Assembly (NCBI RefSeq): GCF_000280925.3
Contig: NZ_CP012109.1
Location: 7,770,501-7,834,500 of the forward strand
Length of the DNA: 64,000 bases
DNA from: Myxococcus hansupus
GTDB taxonomy: Bacteria; Myxococcota; Myxococcia; Myxococcales; Myxococcaceae
Direction of reading: 5' to 3'
Below are positions 49,624-57,524 of this stretch, one piece after another. Made by a program: the position numbers and the translations under genes. Position 1 is the stretch's first letter; each line of letters opens with the position of its first letter. The notes under the pieces were generated by a model. That model ran no database searches. It saw nothing but the letters and a program-made list of their open reading frames with translations, and had not been told where the DNA came from.

Positions 49624-50523
49624 TCACGCGTCCCCCGCCTCTTCCATCAGGAAGTCGATGACGGCGCGCACGGCGGGCAGTTGGCCCCTGCGATGCGGCG
49701 TCAGAATCGTCGTCGTCACCGTGCCGGCGGTCCATGCCGGCAGCACGTGGACCAACCGCCCCGCCTCCACGTCCGCGCGCGCGAGCGTCTCTGGCAGACA
49801 GAGGACGCCCAGGCCGGCGATGGCCGCGTGCAACAACACCAGGGACTCGTCGGAGGTCATTCGGACGCGCGGCACCACGGTGACGGCTTCACCGTTGCGC
49901 CCGCGCAGGTCCCAATGGGTGGCGGTGGCGCTGGTCAACATCCCGTCGTGTTCGTTCAGGTCCTCGGGCCGGCGAGGCTTGCCGCGCTCCGCCAGATAGC
50001 CCGGTGACGCCAGCAGGATGATGGACTCCGTCGACAGCTTTCGCTGCACGAGCCCGGAGACTGGCAGCGGCGAGAAGTGACTGCGCACCGCGATGTCGAA
50101 GCCCTCCTGCACCAGGTCCACGAAGCGGTCCGTCGCGTAGAGCTCCACGCGCAGCTTGGGATGCGCGCGCGCCAGCAAGGGCAGACGCTTCGCGAGCCGG
50201 AACTGCGCCGTGGGCACCGCCGCGGTGATTTTCACCACGCCGCTGGGCTCCGACTGGCGGCGGCGGACCACGTTCGCCGCGGCCTCCGCTTCAATCACAG
50301 CCGCTCGGGCGTGCTCGTAGAAGGACTGCCCCACGTCGGTGAGCTTGAAGCTCCGGGAGGTGCGCTGAATCAGCCGCGCACCGAGCCCGTCTTCCAGTTC
50401 GGCCACCCGCTTGCTGACCGTGGACTTGGGAATGTTCAACCGGCGGGCCGCCGCGGCGAAACCGCCGCTCTCCACCGCTTGGACGAAGATATGGAGGTCA
50501 TTGAGATTCAAATCCCGCCTCAT
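49624..50523 (-). CDS. LysR family transcriptional regulator
   Basis: 299 residues. The N-terminal winged HTH (LNDLHIFVQAVESGGFAAAA, then LNIPKSTVSKRVAELEDGLGARLIQRTSR) is followed by the effector-binding domain from about residue 90 (VKITAAVPTAQFRLAKRLP, LASPGYLAERG, AIAGLGVLCLPETLA). It is divergent from a glutathione S-transferase-like gene with 116 bp between, a typical LysR/target arrangement. The 3' end is 10 bp from the end of the RiPP methyltransferase gene, tail to tail, so a role in that pathway is not implied. Confidence 0.92.
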   Translation of the reverse strand: MRRDLNLNDLHIFVQAVESGGFAAAARRLNIPKSTVSKRVAELEDGLGARLIQRTSRSFKLTDVGQSFYEHARAAVIEAEAAANVVRRRQSEPSGVVKITAAVPTAQFRLAKRLPLLARAHPKLRVELYATDRFVDLVQEGFDIAVRSHFSPLPVSGLVQRKLSTESIILLASPGYLAERGKPRRPEDLNEHDGMLTSATATHWDLRGRNGEAVTVVPRVRMTSDESLVLLHAAIAGLGVLCLPETLARADVEAGRLVHVLPAWTAGTVTTTILTPHRRGQLPAVRAVIDFLMEEAGDA

Positions 50524-50639
50524 CGTCCACGGGTGTGGACCTTGCGTTCACGACCCGCTGTCTACACGGCGCGCGCCGACGCGGCCATCTTGTCTCCATG
50601 GAAGGCAGCTCGCCTCCAGTCCCACACAGGAGACCTCTC

Positions 50640-51347
50640 ATGGAACTTCCCACCCTCTTCTACGGCATCCCCTCTGGCTGCTCATTCGGCTCCATCGTCG
50701 CGCTGGAGTGGCTGGGGCGCCCCTATCGGCTGTGCCGCATCGCCATGCCGGAGGACGTCACCTCCCCCGCCTACCGCCGCATCAACCCCGTGGGGGAGAC
50801 GCCCGCGCTGATGACCGGCTCGGGAGCGCTCGTCCGCGAGAGCATGGCCATCCTCAACCACCTGGGCACACGAGGCGTCGACACCGGGCTGGCGTTCGCG
50901 CAGGGCACGCCGGAGTTCGACCGGCTGAATCAGATGATTGCCTATCTGAACACCACCTTCTTCGGGGCCTTCGCGCCGCTCTGGGACGTGCTCGACCACG
51001 ACGGACTGTCGGACGTGGAGAAGAAGGTCCTCAAGGACTTCGGCGCGCGCAACGTCGTGTCCGCGCACGCACAGCTCGATGGCCTGATGGGAGACGGGCC
51101 CTGGCTGCTCGGGGAGCACCGCACCCTGGCGGATGCCTACTTCGCCGGCATCGCCCGGTGGACGCGGTATCACCAGGTGCTGGACCGCCGCGACTATCCG
51201 AAGCTCCAGGCGCTGTTCGAGCGGCTGGAGGCCGACCCCGGCGTTCAGTTCGCCCACGCCATCGAGAAGGGAGAGTCGCCTCGGGGCAACGGCGCCTTCC
51301 AGGGCCACGTCCGTCTTGACGAGGTCCTCCAGCGGGTGGCCGCCTGA
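50640..51347 (+). CDS. Glutathione S-transferase family protein
   Basis: 235 residues from the ATG after AGGAGACCTCTC. The thioredoxin-like N-terminal domain starts TLFYGIPSGCSFGSIVALEWLG, where the Ser/Cys turn replaces the catalytic Tyr/Ser of classical enzymes. The cis-Pro loop is INPVGETPALMTGSG, with ES (LVRESMAIL) for glutathione contact. The helical C-terminal domain has WLLGEHRTLADAYFAGIARW. It is a probable detoxification or reductive enzyme. It is likely regulated by the divergent LysR protein. Confidence 0.88.
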   Translation: MELPTLFYGIPSGCSFGSIVALEWLGRPYRLCRIAMPEDVTSPAYRRINPVGETPALMTGSGALVRESMAILNHLGTRGVDTGLAFAQGTPEFDRLNQMIAYLNTTFFGAFAPLWDVLDHDGLSDVEKKVLKDFGARNVVSAHAQLDGLMGDGPWLLGEHRTLADAYFAGIARWTRYHQVLDRRDYPKLQALFERLEADPGVQFAHAIEKGESPRGNGAFQGHVRLDEVLQRVAA

Positions 51348-51430
51348 GACACGCGGCGCGTCCGGTGCGGCACCGTGAGCCCACGTCGGTGGCGCGCGCC
51401 CGGCGTGGGTGATGGAGCAGCACAGGAACG

Positions 51431-51652
51431 GATGCGTCGACCCGTGGGGGCCCGCGCCAAGGCCGACACATCGCGCCCAGCTCGCGCAGCCGAACCTTCA
51501 GGAGGCGCAGCTCCAGCGCGGTGCGGGCCAGCACTGGAGCCGATGCGCCAACCCGTGGGGGCCCGCGCCAAGGCAGGCCCATCACTCCACGCCCAGTTCG
51601 CGCAGCCGCGCCTCCAGGAAGTGCCGCTCCGGCGCGGTGCGGACCCACGCCA
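51431..51652 (-). repeat. Imperfect tandem duplication of the sigma-factor gene 3' end
   Basis: Two copies of a roughly 111-116 bp segment lie head to tail (51431-51541 and 51542-51652), sharing blocks such as CCCGTGGGGGCCCGCGCCAA and TCGCGCAGCCG. The right copy contains the last codons and stop of the sigma-factor gene (FLEARLRELGVE). The left copy is a diverged duplicate that would read LLKVRLRELGAMC and has lost the stop through small indels. It is non-coding relic sequence. Confidence 0.75.
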
Positions 51653-52838
51653 GCGCCCGCCGGTAAGCCTCCACGGCCTCTTCCTTGCGTCCCAGGCGCC
51701 GCAGCAGGTCCGCGCGCGCGGCGGGCAGCAGGTGGTAGTCCGCCAACCGCCCCGAGGCCTCCAAGTCATCCACCAACGCGAGCCCATGCTCGGGCCCCCG
51801 CGCCATCGCCACGGCCGCCGCGTGGTTGAGCGCCACCACGGGCCCGGGCGTCAACACACAGAGCCGCTCGTACAGCGACGCAATCTGCGCCCAGTCGGTG
51901 TCCTCCGCGCGCGGCGCCTGGGCGTGCAGCGCCGCGATGGCCGCCTGCACGGTGTACGCGCCCCGTGCCCCCATCGCGAGCGCGGCCTCCAGCTCCGTAA
52001 GGCCCTCCGCCATCTGCCCCTGGTCCCACAGCGCGCGGTCCTGCCGGTCCAGCAGCACCAGTCCACCGTCCGCCGCGACGCGCGCACGGCGGCGCGCATG
52101 GTGAAGCAACATCAGGGCACGCAGGGACGCCACCTCCGCGTCGCGAGGCAACAGCGAGCGCGCCCACCGGGCCAGCCGCAGGGCCTCTTCACACAGGTCC
52201 ACCCGGAGCAACTCGGGCCCGTCCGTGGCCGCGTACCCCTCCGAGAAGACGAGATAGAGCGTGTGCAGCACGCTCTCGGTGCGCTCGGCCAGCGCGTCTG
52301 GCGCGGGCACCACATAGGGGATGCGCGCGGTGCGAATCTTCCGCTGCGCGCGCACCAGTCGCTGGGCCAGCGTGGCCGGAGACACGAGGAACGCGCGGGC
52401 AATCTCCTCCGTCGTCAGGCCACACAGGCAGCGCAGCGCGAGCGCCACCTGGGATTCACTCGACAGGGCGGGATGGCAGCACGTGAAGAGCAGCCGCAAC
52501 GAATCGTCGGGCACCGCCTGCCATTCCGCGCCATCGGGAAGCGGTGCCAGCGCCTGCTCGATGCGCGCCACCACCTCCAGCTCGCCCACGCGGGCATCCA
52601 GCCGCGCCCCGCGACGCACGCGGTCCACCGCCTTGTTGCGTGCCGCGCGCATCAGCCACGCTGCGGGCTCACGCGGCACGCCTTCACGCGGCCACTGCGC
52701 CAGGGCCGCGGCGAAGGCCTCCTGCACCACTTCTTCGGCCGCGCCGAAGTCGCCATCCAGCGCGCGAATGAGCGTGGCCACGAGGCGCCCGTAGTCCTCA
52801 CGGTGCACCCTTTCCAGAATGGTGGCGGGGTCCGTCAT
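51582..52838 (-). CDS. ECF42-type RNA polymerase sigma factor with TPR-like extension
   Basis: 418 residues from the ATG giving MTDPATILERV (a GTG immediately precedes it). Sigma region 2 spans about 15-80 (DFGAAEEVVQEAFAAALAQW, LMRAARNKAVDRVRR). Region 4 is near 125-180 (LRCLCGLTTEEIARAFLVS, LAQRLVRAQRKIR). The ~210-residue C-terminal extension is helical and TPR-like (YTVQAAIAALHAQAP, PVVALNHAAAVAM, AVEAYRRALAWV), the hallmark of ECF42, whose extension is needed for activity. It lies 26 bp downstream of the YCII (DGPF) gene, the classic ECF42 partner. No anti-sigma factor is present, as expected. Confidence 0.92.
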   Translation of the reverse strand: MTDPATILERVHREDYGRLVATLIRALDGDFGAAEEVVQEAFAAALAQWPREGVPREPAAWLMRAARNKAVDRVRRGARLDARVGELEVVARIEQALAPLPDGAEWQAVPDDSLRLLFTCCHPALSSESQVALALRCLCGLTTEEIARAFLVSPATLAQRLVRAQRKIRTARIPYVVPAPDALAERTESVLHTLYLVFSEGYAATDGPELLRVDLCEEALRLARWARSLLPRDAEVASLRALMLLHHARRRARVAADGGLVLLDRQDRALWDQGQMAEGLTELEAALAMGARGAYTVQAAIAALHAQAPRAEDTDWAQIASLYERLCVLTPGPVVALNHAAAVAMARGPEHGLALVDDLEASGRLADYHLLPAARADLLRRLGRKEEAVEAYRRALAWVRTAPERHFLEARLRELGVE

Positions 52839-52864
52839 CACACGCGTGGCCAGCCCGACAGGCG

Positions 52865-53227
52865 TCAGGCCTCGGGCGGGGTGAACTCCCGCACGGGCCG
52901 CACCTCGATGGAGCCATGGCGCGCGCTCGGGATGCGGGAAGCGATGCCAATGGCCTCGTCCAGGTCCCGCGCGTCCACGAGGTAGAAGCCACCCAACTGC
53001 TCGCGCGTCTCGGCGAAGGGGCCGTCCGTCGTCAGGCGCTTGCCGTCACGGATGCGCACGGTGGTGGCCGCCGCGGTGGGCTCCAGCTCCTCGCCCGCGA
53101 TGAAGTTGCCGCTCGTGTGGAGGGCCTCGGTGAAGGTGGCGTACTCCCCCATCACCCGCTGGATGTCGGCCTCGGGCAGTGACTCGAAGGCCTTCTCGTT
53201 CTCGTAGATCATCAACAGGTACTTCAT
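52865..53227 (-). CDS. YCII-related (DGPF) protein
   Basis: 120 residues starting MKYLLMIYENEKAF. The family signature LTTDGPFAETREQLGGFYLV lies at about residues 66-85, with the C-terminal IEVRPVREFTP. DGPF proteins are small ferredoxin-fold proteins nearly always encoded next to ECF42 sigma factors and often under their control. The mechanism is unknown. It is first in the operon, with the sigma factor gene second. A possible ECF-type promoter lies 45-75 bp upstream. Confidence 0.93.
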   Translation of the reverse strand: MKYLLMIYENEKAFESLPEADIQRVMGEYATFTEALHTSGNFIAGEELEPTAAATTVRIRDGKRLTTDGPFAETREQLGGFYLVDARDLDEAIGIASRIPSARHGSIEVRPVREFTPPEA

Positions 53228-53273
53228 GGGTCATTCCTCACGGGCGCAGGGGAGAAGAGCCTCCCTGCTTCCG

Positions 53274-53302
53274 TGGTCGAACGAAAGTCCCCAGAATCGA
53301 CC
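53274..53302 (-). promoter_or_regulatory. Candidate ECF42 promoter
   Basis: Read on the minus strand, GGTCGA (53302-53297) is followed after 16 bp by TCGACCA (53280-53274), 46 bp before the YCII start codon. From memory, ECF42 promoters have TGTCGA-like -35 and CGA-containing -10 boxes, so self-activation is plausible. The two elements also form an inverted repeat (GGTCGA/TCGACC), so a repressor site is an alternative. Confidence 0.35.
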
Positions 53303-53489
53303 GTCATTTTCGCGGGGGTTTCTTTTCGATTTTCCGCTTTCGAGGCGATTCGCTCAAATGACCGCATCGGCCCGGACCCATTCTGGCGAAGCATGCGGTC
53401 CTTGCGAGGAACCGCATCCCGAAGGGCGGCGTCGTGGCCGGGCCGCCCTCGGGAGGGATGACCCTTCATCCGGCCCGTGAGGAGTCACC

Positions 53490-54461
53490 ATGAAGTACAC
53501 GCATCTGGGACGCTCGGGGCTGTCCGTCAGCCGGCTCTGCCTTGGCACGATGAACTTCGGCTGGACGGCCGAGGAGCCGGAGTCGCACGCCATCATGGAT
53601 GCCGCGCTCGACCACGGCATCAACTTCTTCGACACCGCCAACGTCTACGGCTTCGGCGAGAACAAGGGCCGCACCGAGCAGGTCATCGGCAACTGGTTCG
53701 CACAGGGCGGCCGGCGCCGCGAACGCACCGTGCTCGCGACCAAGCTCTACGGCCCCATGGGCGAGTGGCCCAACGAGGGCAAGCTGTCCGCGCTCAACAT
53801 CCGCCGCGCGCTGGACGCCAGCTTGAAGCGCCTGCGTACCGACTACATCGACCTCTACCAGTTCCACCACATCGACCGGGAGACGCCCTGGGACGAAATC
53901 TGGCAGGCCATGGAAGTGGCCGTCGCCCAGGGCAAGGTGCTCTACGCGGGCAGCAGCAACTTCGCGGGCTGGCACATCGCCCAAGCCCAGGCCGTGGCGG
54001 CGCGCCGCAACTTCACCGGGCTCGTCAGCGAGCAGTCGCTCTACAACCTGATGGCGCGCACCGTGGAATTGGAGGTCATTCCCTCCGCGCAGTTCCACGG
54101 CGTGGGCCTCCTCCCCTGGTCTCCGCTCCAAGGCGGACTCCTGGGCGGCGTGCTCCGCAAGGAACGCGAAGGCAAGCGCCGGCTCGAGGGACGCGTCCAG
54201 GACGCCCTGGAGAAGCACCGCGACCGCATCGAGCGTTACGAGGCTTTCGCCGGGGAACTCGGGCATGAGCCGGGAGACGTCGCGCTGGCGTGGCTGCTCC
54301 ACCAGCCCGCGGTGACCGCGCCCATCATCGGGCCGCGGACCTCCGCGCAGCTCGAATCCGCCATCCGTGCGCTCGATGTCACACTTGATGCAAAATCCCT
54401 GTCACGCTTGGATGACATCTTCCCAGGCCATAAGCCCGCTCCCGAGGACTACGCCTGGTGA
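53490..54461 (+). CDS. Aldo/keto reductase
   Basis: 323 residues, ATG after GAGGAG. It has the TIM-barrel AKR pattern: LGRSGLSVSRLCLGTMNFG at the N-terminus, catalytic Asp and Tyr in FFDTANVYG, Lys in VLATKLYG, and His in YQFHHIDRE. NADPH-binding segments (LPWSPLQGGLLGG, APIIGPRTSAQLES) complete the site, so all four catalytic residues are present. This group (YghZ/PdxI-like) reduces aldehydes and ketones. It is divergent from the ECF42 operon, whose 262-bp spacer is AT-rich in its middle. Confidence 0.93.
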   Translation: MKYTHLGRSGLSVSRLCLGTMNFGWTAEEPESHAIMDAALDHGINFFDTANVYGFGENKGRTEQVIGNWFAQGGRRRERTVLATKLYGPMGEWPNEGKLSALNIRRALDASLKRLRTDYIDLYQFHHIDRETPWDEIWQAMEVAVAQGKVLYAGSSNFAGWHIAQAQAVAARRNFTGLVSEQSLYNLMARTVELEVIPSAQFHGVGLLPWSPLQGGLLGGVLRKEREGKRRLEGRVQDALEKHRDRIERYEAFAGELGHEPGDVALAWLLHQPAVTAPIIGPRTSAQLESAIRALDVTLDAKSLSRLDDIFPGHKPAPEDYAW

Positions 54462-54541
54462 CGCGCTGAGCGAGACATAAATCGCCACAAAGCCCTCTCA
54501 TCTGGTTGGAAAAGACACCCATCTCGCGCGACGCGGCGCTA

Positions 54542-54570
54542 TTGACGGCAGGCAATTCCTTTCATATTTC
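54542..54570 (+). promoter_or_regulatory. Sigma-70-type promoter with flanking inverted repeat
   Basis: TTGACG (54542-54547) and TATTTC (54565-54570) are 17 bp apart, about 90 bp upstream of the small lipoprotein start. CGGCAGG (54546-54552) and CCTGCCG (54570-54576) form an inverted repeat bracketing the spacer and -10 box, as an operator would. Confidence 0.45.
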
Positions 54571-54664
54571 CTGCCGCCGTGGCCGCCCGTGACTCACGGG
54601 TATCAGGCCGCCTCCCGGGCCCACTCGGGAGCCCCGCGGTCCCCCAACCCAAGAGAGGTTTTTC

Positions 54665-55021
54665 ATGAAGTCGACGGCCGGAATCGTTGTCATGGCGCTG
54701 GTGATGCTGACCGCCTGCGGTACCCCGCCCTCCGAGAGCCAGGCCCCGGCAGGCGCCGAGGAGCACGTGGTCTCCCAGGAGGCCGCGCTGCGCGGTGACT
54801 GTTACGTCACGGTCGAGTGCGCGAATGGCTCGACTCGCGAGTGCTCGGGTTCGGCGTTCTCGTGTACGTCCGGCCCCGCCTACAATGGTCATGTGAGCTG
54901 CGATGGCGTCGTGACGGCTTGCGGTCTCATCAACGATCCGCAGCCCACCTGCAACACCTGCAGCCGCATCTCGGATGGCTGCTGCAACCCGTTCTGCTTC
55001 GGCGACCCGGACTGCCGCTGA
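54665..55021 (+). CDS. Small Cys-rich lipoprotein
   Basis: 118 residues, ATG after AAGAGAGG. The lipobox is VMLTACG (Cys18). An Ala/Glu linker precedes a dense Cys domain: GDCYVTVECANG, RECSGSAFSCTSG, VSCDGVVTACG, TCNTCSR, GCCNPFCFGDPDCR. Twelve cysteines follow the lipid anchor Cys, implying up to six disulfides. It is probably a surface or outer-membrane-attached knot-like protein. Its role is unknown. It has its own promoter and terminator. Confidence 0.8.
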   Translation: MKSTAGIVVMALVMLTACGTPPSESQAPAGAEEHVVSQEAALRGDCYVTVECANGSTRECSGSAFSCTSGPAYNGHVSCDGVVTACGLINDPQPTCNTCSRISDGCCNPFCFGDPDCR

Positions 55022-55035
55022 GGGTCAGCACCTGA

Positions 55036-55073
55036 CGCCGGGCGCGGTCCTCCACGGGCCGCGCCTGGCGTTT
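55036..55073. terminator. 12-bp terminator hairpin between convergent genes
   Basis: CGCCGGGCGCGG pairs with CCGCGCCTGGCG (one G-U pair) around an 11-nt loop, followed by TTT. It serves the lipoprotein gene and, from the other side, the AHSA1-type gene ending at 55081. Confidence 0.75.
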
Positions 55074-55080
55074 CCCAACG

Positions 55081-55626
55081 TCACTCGAAGCCCGGGCGCG
55101 TGAGGTACTCCGCGTGGACCCGCTCGTACGTGACCCAGAAGTTGAGTGAAGGCTGCCCGCGCAGGCGGTCCACCAGCAGGTCCAGGTGCGTGTGCCAGCC
55201 GCCCGCCACGCTGCGCCGCGAGTCCCGGCCGTCCAGACGCACGTGGGTGACGGTCAGCAGGACCTCCTCACCCCGCTCGGCCAGCTCGAAGCGGACCTCC
55301 GACGGGTCTCCGTGGTTCTCCGCCCAGGTATAGGCGAACAGGTGGGGCGGCTCGCAGGCCGTCACGCGGCCCTCGTTGACGTGCCCCCGCGTCATGTCCG
55401 CGTGGCGCGACGGCGGGTCGCCCGCGTCCTGTGACAGCTCCGCATGGCGGAACTCCAGCGCCACCTTGCCGCCCACCTTCGTCTCGGTGACGCCACCCGC
55501 GAGCCACAAGCGGCGCTTCTCCGCCTCGGTGAGGTAGGCCCAGACACGCTCGATGGGCCCGGGCAGCAGACGCTCGATGCGCACGGTGTCGGAAGACAGC
55601 ATTTGGGCGTGGGAGTCACGTTTCAT
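55081..55626 (-). CDS. SRPBCC/AHSA1-type protein (second of pair)
   Basis: 181 residues from the ATG giving MKRDSHAQMLSSD. The START-like fold is recognisable from TVRIERLLPGPIERVWAYLTEAEKRRLWLAGG, the strand GGKVALEFRHAEL, PPHLFAYTWAENHGDPSEVRFEL, and the C-terminal helix GGWHTHLDLLVDRLRG. Family proteins bind hydrophobic ligands or Hsp90-like partners. It lies 37 bp downstream of a second SRPBCC gene on the same strand, so the two are probably co-transcribed. Confidence 0.9.
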   Translation of the reverse strand: MKRDSHAQMLSSDTVRIERLLPGPIERVWAYLTEAEKRRLWLAGGVTETKVGGKVALEFRHAELSQDAGDPPSRHADMTRGHVNEGRVTACEPPHLFAYTWAENHGDPSEVRFELAERGEEVLLTVTHVRLDGRDSRRSVAGGWHTHLDLLVDRLRGQPSLNFWVTYERVHAEYLTRPGFE

Positions 55627-55663
55627 GATGGTCTCTGATGAGGTGAGTCGACAAGGGACAGGT

Positions 55664-56152
55664 TCAGCCCAGGTGACGCGCGTCCTCGGGGAAGTGGTCC
55701 GGGACGAGGTCGAGCTGGAGGCCGTGCTCCAGCCAGGCCTTGGCGCCCGCCAGCACCATGTTGAAGCCGCCGGTGCTGTCCAGCGCGCTCGCCACCACGG
55801 CCTTGTCGTCCCCGTGGAAGCCAGACTCGACGACGCGCACATAGGTGCGCTCCGGCGACAGCGCGGTGAAGGTCCACTCCACGAACGTCACCGCCGGCGG
55901 GTCGTTCCACTGGATGCGCAGGCGCGCGCCGGGCTCGAAGTCGAGCACCTTCACGGTCGCCGACACGCCGTAGCAGTCCCAGAACCACTGCGCCGTGCCA
56001 CCGGGACGCAGCGGCTCACTCCCTCGGCTGAACCAGAACTTCGTGGTGATGGCCGGATCCACGAACGCCGCGAAGACCTCCGCCGCGGGACGGCGAATCA
56101 TCATCGTGGCCTTCGCGACCGGTGCCGCCTTCGAATCCTGCGTCGAGGTCAT
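55664..56152 (-). CDS. SRPBCC/AHSA1-type protein (first of pair)
   Basis: 162 residues. The fold is indicated by ATMMIRRPAAEVFAAFVDPAITTKFWFSRG, TAQWFWDCYGVSATVKVLDFEPG, RLRIQWND, and the C-terminal long helix GFNMVLAGAKAWLEHGLQ. No catalytic residues can be assigned; members are ligand-binding or stress-linked. GGGGAG precedes the ATG. It heads a two-gene unit with another AHSA1-type gene. The upstream spacer has an inverted repeat and a TTGACA box. Confidence 0.9.
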   Translation of the reverse strand: MTSTQDSKAAPVAKATMMIRRPAAEVFAAFVDPAITTKFWFSRGSEPLRPGGTAQWFWDCYGVSATVKVLDFEPGARLRIQWNDPPAVTFVEWTFTALSPERTYVRVVESGFHGDDKAVVASALDSTGGFNMVLAGAKAWLEHGLQLDLVPDHFPEDARHLG

Positions 56153-56208
56153 TGCCGTTCACTCCCCTCGCGCCGGGACCTCCGCCCCGCGCACGCGACA
56201 TTCATCCA

Positions 56209-56259
56209 GTTGGTTTAACTTCCGCCACCCAGCGTCGCCTGTCAACCAAACGGTATAAT
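56209..56259. promoter_or_regulatory. Inverted GTT(T)GGTT(T)-AC sites with promoter-like boxes
   Basis: GTTGGTTTAAC on the plus strand (56209-56219) faces GTTTGGTTGAC on the minus strand (56251-56241). A perfect minus-strand TTGACA (56245-56240) lies in the second arm, suitably placed to drive the AHSA1 pair starting at 56152. A plus-strand TATAAT (56254-56259) is also present. The related arms suggest an operator, for example for a TetR- or ArsR-type repressor encoded elsewhere. Confidence 0.4.
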
Positions 56260-56386
56260 ATCGTCGCCGTCGCGCCAGGTGGGCGAAAGCCCGACCCCCT
56301 GTCATGCGCCGTGGCCACCCAGGCCCGGGGACGCCACGTGCCACCGCCCCACACGAAGCGTGACACCCCGTCCGCGTGTCTGTCTT

Positions 56387-56707
56387 TCAGCGGGTGACGC
56401 GAAAGGCGGGCGGGTCGATGCGCGTGGCGCGGCACTCCGGACAGGCTCCGGGCCGCGTGAAGCGCCTGCGCTCCTTGAAGGTGAAGCCACACGCCAGACA
56501 GGTGGCGGGCAGCAGCTCCAGACGAGAGCCCTGCGCCTTGAGCGACTTCTCCAGGTGCTCCAGGTGCCCCGCCACGTCCTTTTCGGAGATGCCCACCAAC
56601 GCGGAGAGGTCCTTGGCCGTCAGGCCGCCTTCCGGGGCCGAGGCCAGCGCCGCCTCCAGCGCGCCGCGCACGGTGCTGCCGCGCGCCGGAGGGACGGGAG
56701 CGCTCAC
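56387..56707 (-). CDS. Predicted regulator with wHTH and zinc ribbon (COG3357-like)
   Basis: 106 residues starting with GTG. Residues ~12-65 form a winged-helix-like region (VRGALEAALASAPEGGLTAKD, LSALVGISEKDVAGHLEHLEKSL). A zinc ribbon follows: ATCLACGFTFKERRRF and GACPECRATRID, with four Cys as two CxxC pairs. This combination matches the small archaeal/bacterial COG3357 type of putative transcription factor. Its start overlaps the stop of the upstream membrane-protein gene (GTGA), so they are coupled. Confidence 0.82.
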   Translation of the reverse strand: MSAPVPPARGSTVRGALEAALASAPEGGLTAKDLSALVGISEKDVAGHLEHLEKSLKAQGSRLELLPATCLACGFTFKERRRFTRPGACPECRATRIDPPAFRVTR

Positions 56708-57258
56708 GCGCCCTTCGCTCCCGGGTCCGTCGCCAGCTCACCCCCCAGGTGCATGCCCGTCTGGCACCGGTAGTCCGTCACCAGCGACGCGAGAATCGTC
56801 GTCACGCCCACCACCACATGGATGGCGGCGACCAGCGGGCGTCGCTTCGCATACCCCAGCACGAAGGGCGCGAGGATGGCCGCGGCGCCAAAGGCATGGT
56901 CCGCGATTTCATGCGCCTCAATGGGAATGAGCTTCGTCAGGCTCAAGCGGTAGTCGGTCAACGCGGACACACCCAGGATGGTGGCGCCCAGGGCCACGCC
57001 AGCGGACTTTGCCACGGGGTCCCCGGACAACACACCCGCCGCGAGGGTGGCCGCGCCGCCCTTGTAGTCCATGAGGGAGTGCAGGTCCTGGGGCACCCAC
57101 CGGCGCAATGGCAACCGTCCCAGGAGCGGCCGGGACAGGATGCCCGCGGCGGCGCCCCGGTCCATGGCGCGGCGGAGGCCCCGCCGTACGCGCCCCTCGG
57201 GGGCCGGTGGTGGGACGAGTCGGGGGGTGGACGAACTCCAGGTCTGCGGCTCAGCCAT
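56704..57258 (-). CDS. Membrane protein of unknown function
   Basis: 184 residues from the ATG giving MAEPQTWSSSTPRL, with AAGGAG upstream. A ~55-residue cytoplasmic lead rich in Arg/Pro is followed by about four hydrophobic segments (GGAATLAAGVLSG, SAGVALGATILGVSAL, HAFGAAAILAPFVLGYA, LVAAIHVVVGVTTILASLV), each preceded by an acidic-aromatic DY or DH motif (SLMDYKGG, TDYRLSLTKL, VTDYRCQTG). The layout resembles SPW-type small membrane proteins. It is coupled to the wHTH/zinc-ribbon gene. Confidence 0.78.
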   Translation of the reverse strand: MAEPQTWSSSTPRLVPPPAPEGRVRRGLRRAMDRGAAAGILSRPLLGRLPLRRWVPQDLHSLMDYKGGAATLAAGVLSGDPVAKSAGVALGATILGVSALTDYRLSLTKLIPIEAHEIADHAFGAAAILAPFVLGYAKRRPLVAAIHVVVGVTTILASLVTDYRCQTGMHLGGELATDPGAKGA

Positions 57259-57524
57259 GTGGCGCTCCTTCCGGGCATCCCGTCGTGAAGTCGCCACTAC
57301 GGTAGCCACGCGGACCCTGACGCATGGCGATACGCCCCTCGCCTGCCCGGGCACCGGGGGTAGGAACCCTGTCCACCTGCAAGTTCTTGCCTGCCAGGCA
57401 GCCAGGGGGGCTTCCACTCGGCGGCCCGCCCCGGGCAGACTAGAGGCCGCAGCAAGGCCCTTCAGATTCTGAGAGGGCGATATCCGCGGCAACCCAGCCG
57501 CTTTGGAACGAGAGAACGCGATTC

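Noticed and set aside
49624..50523. LysR gene considered as regulator of the RiPP locus
   Set aside because: It is convergent with the RiPP genes and divergent from the GST gene with a typical LysR spacer, so the GST gene is the more likely target.
53224..53469. A small minus-strand open frame in the spacer between the YCII and aldo/keto reductase genes
   Set aside because: No ribosome site, composition unlike neighbours, and it overlaps the likely promoter region of both genes.
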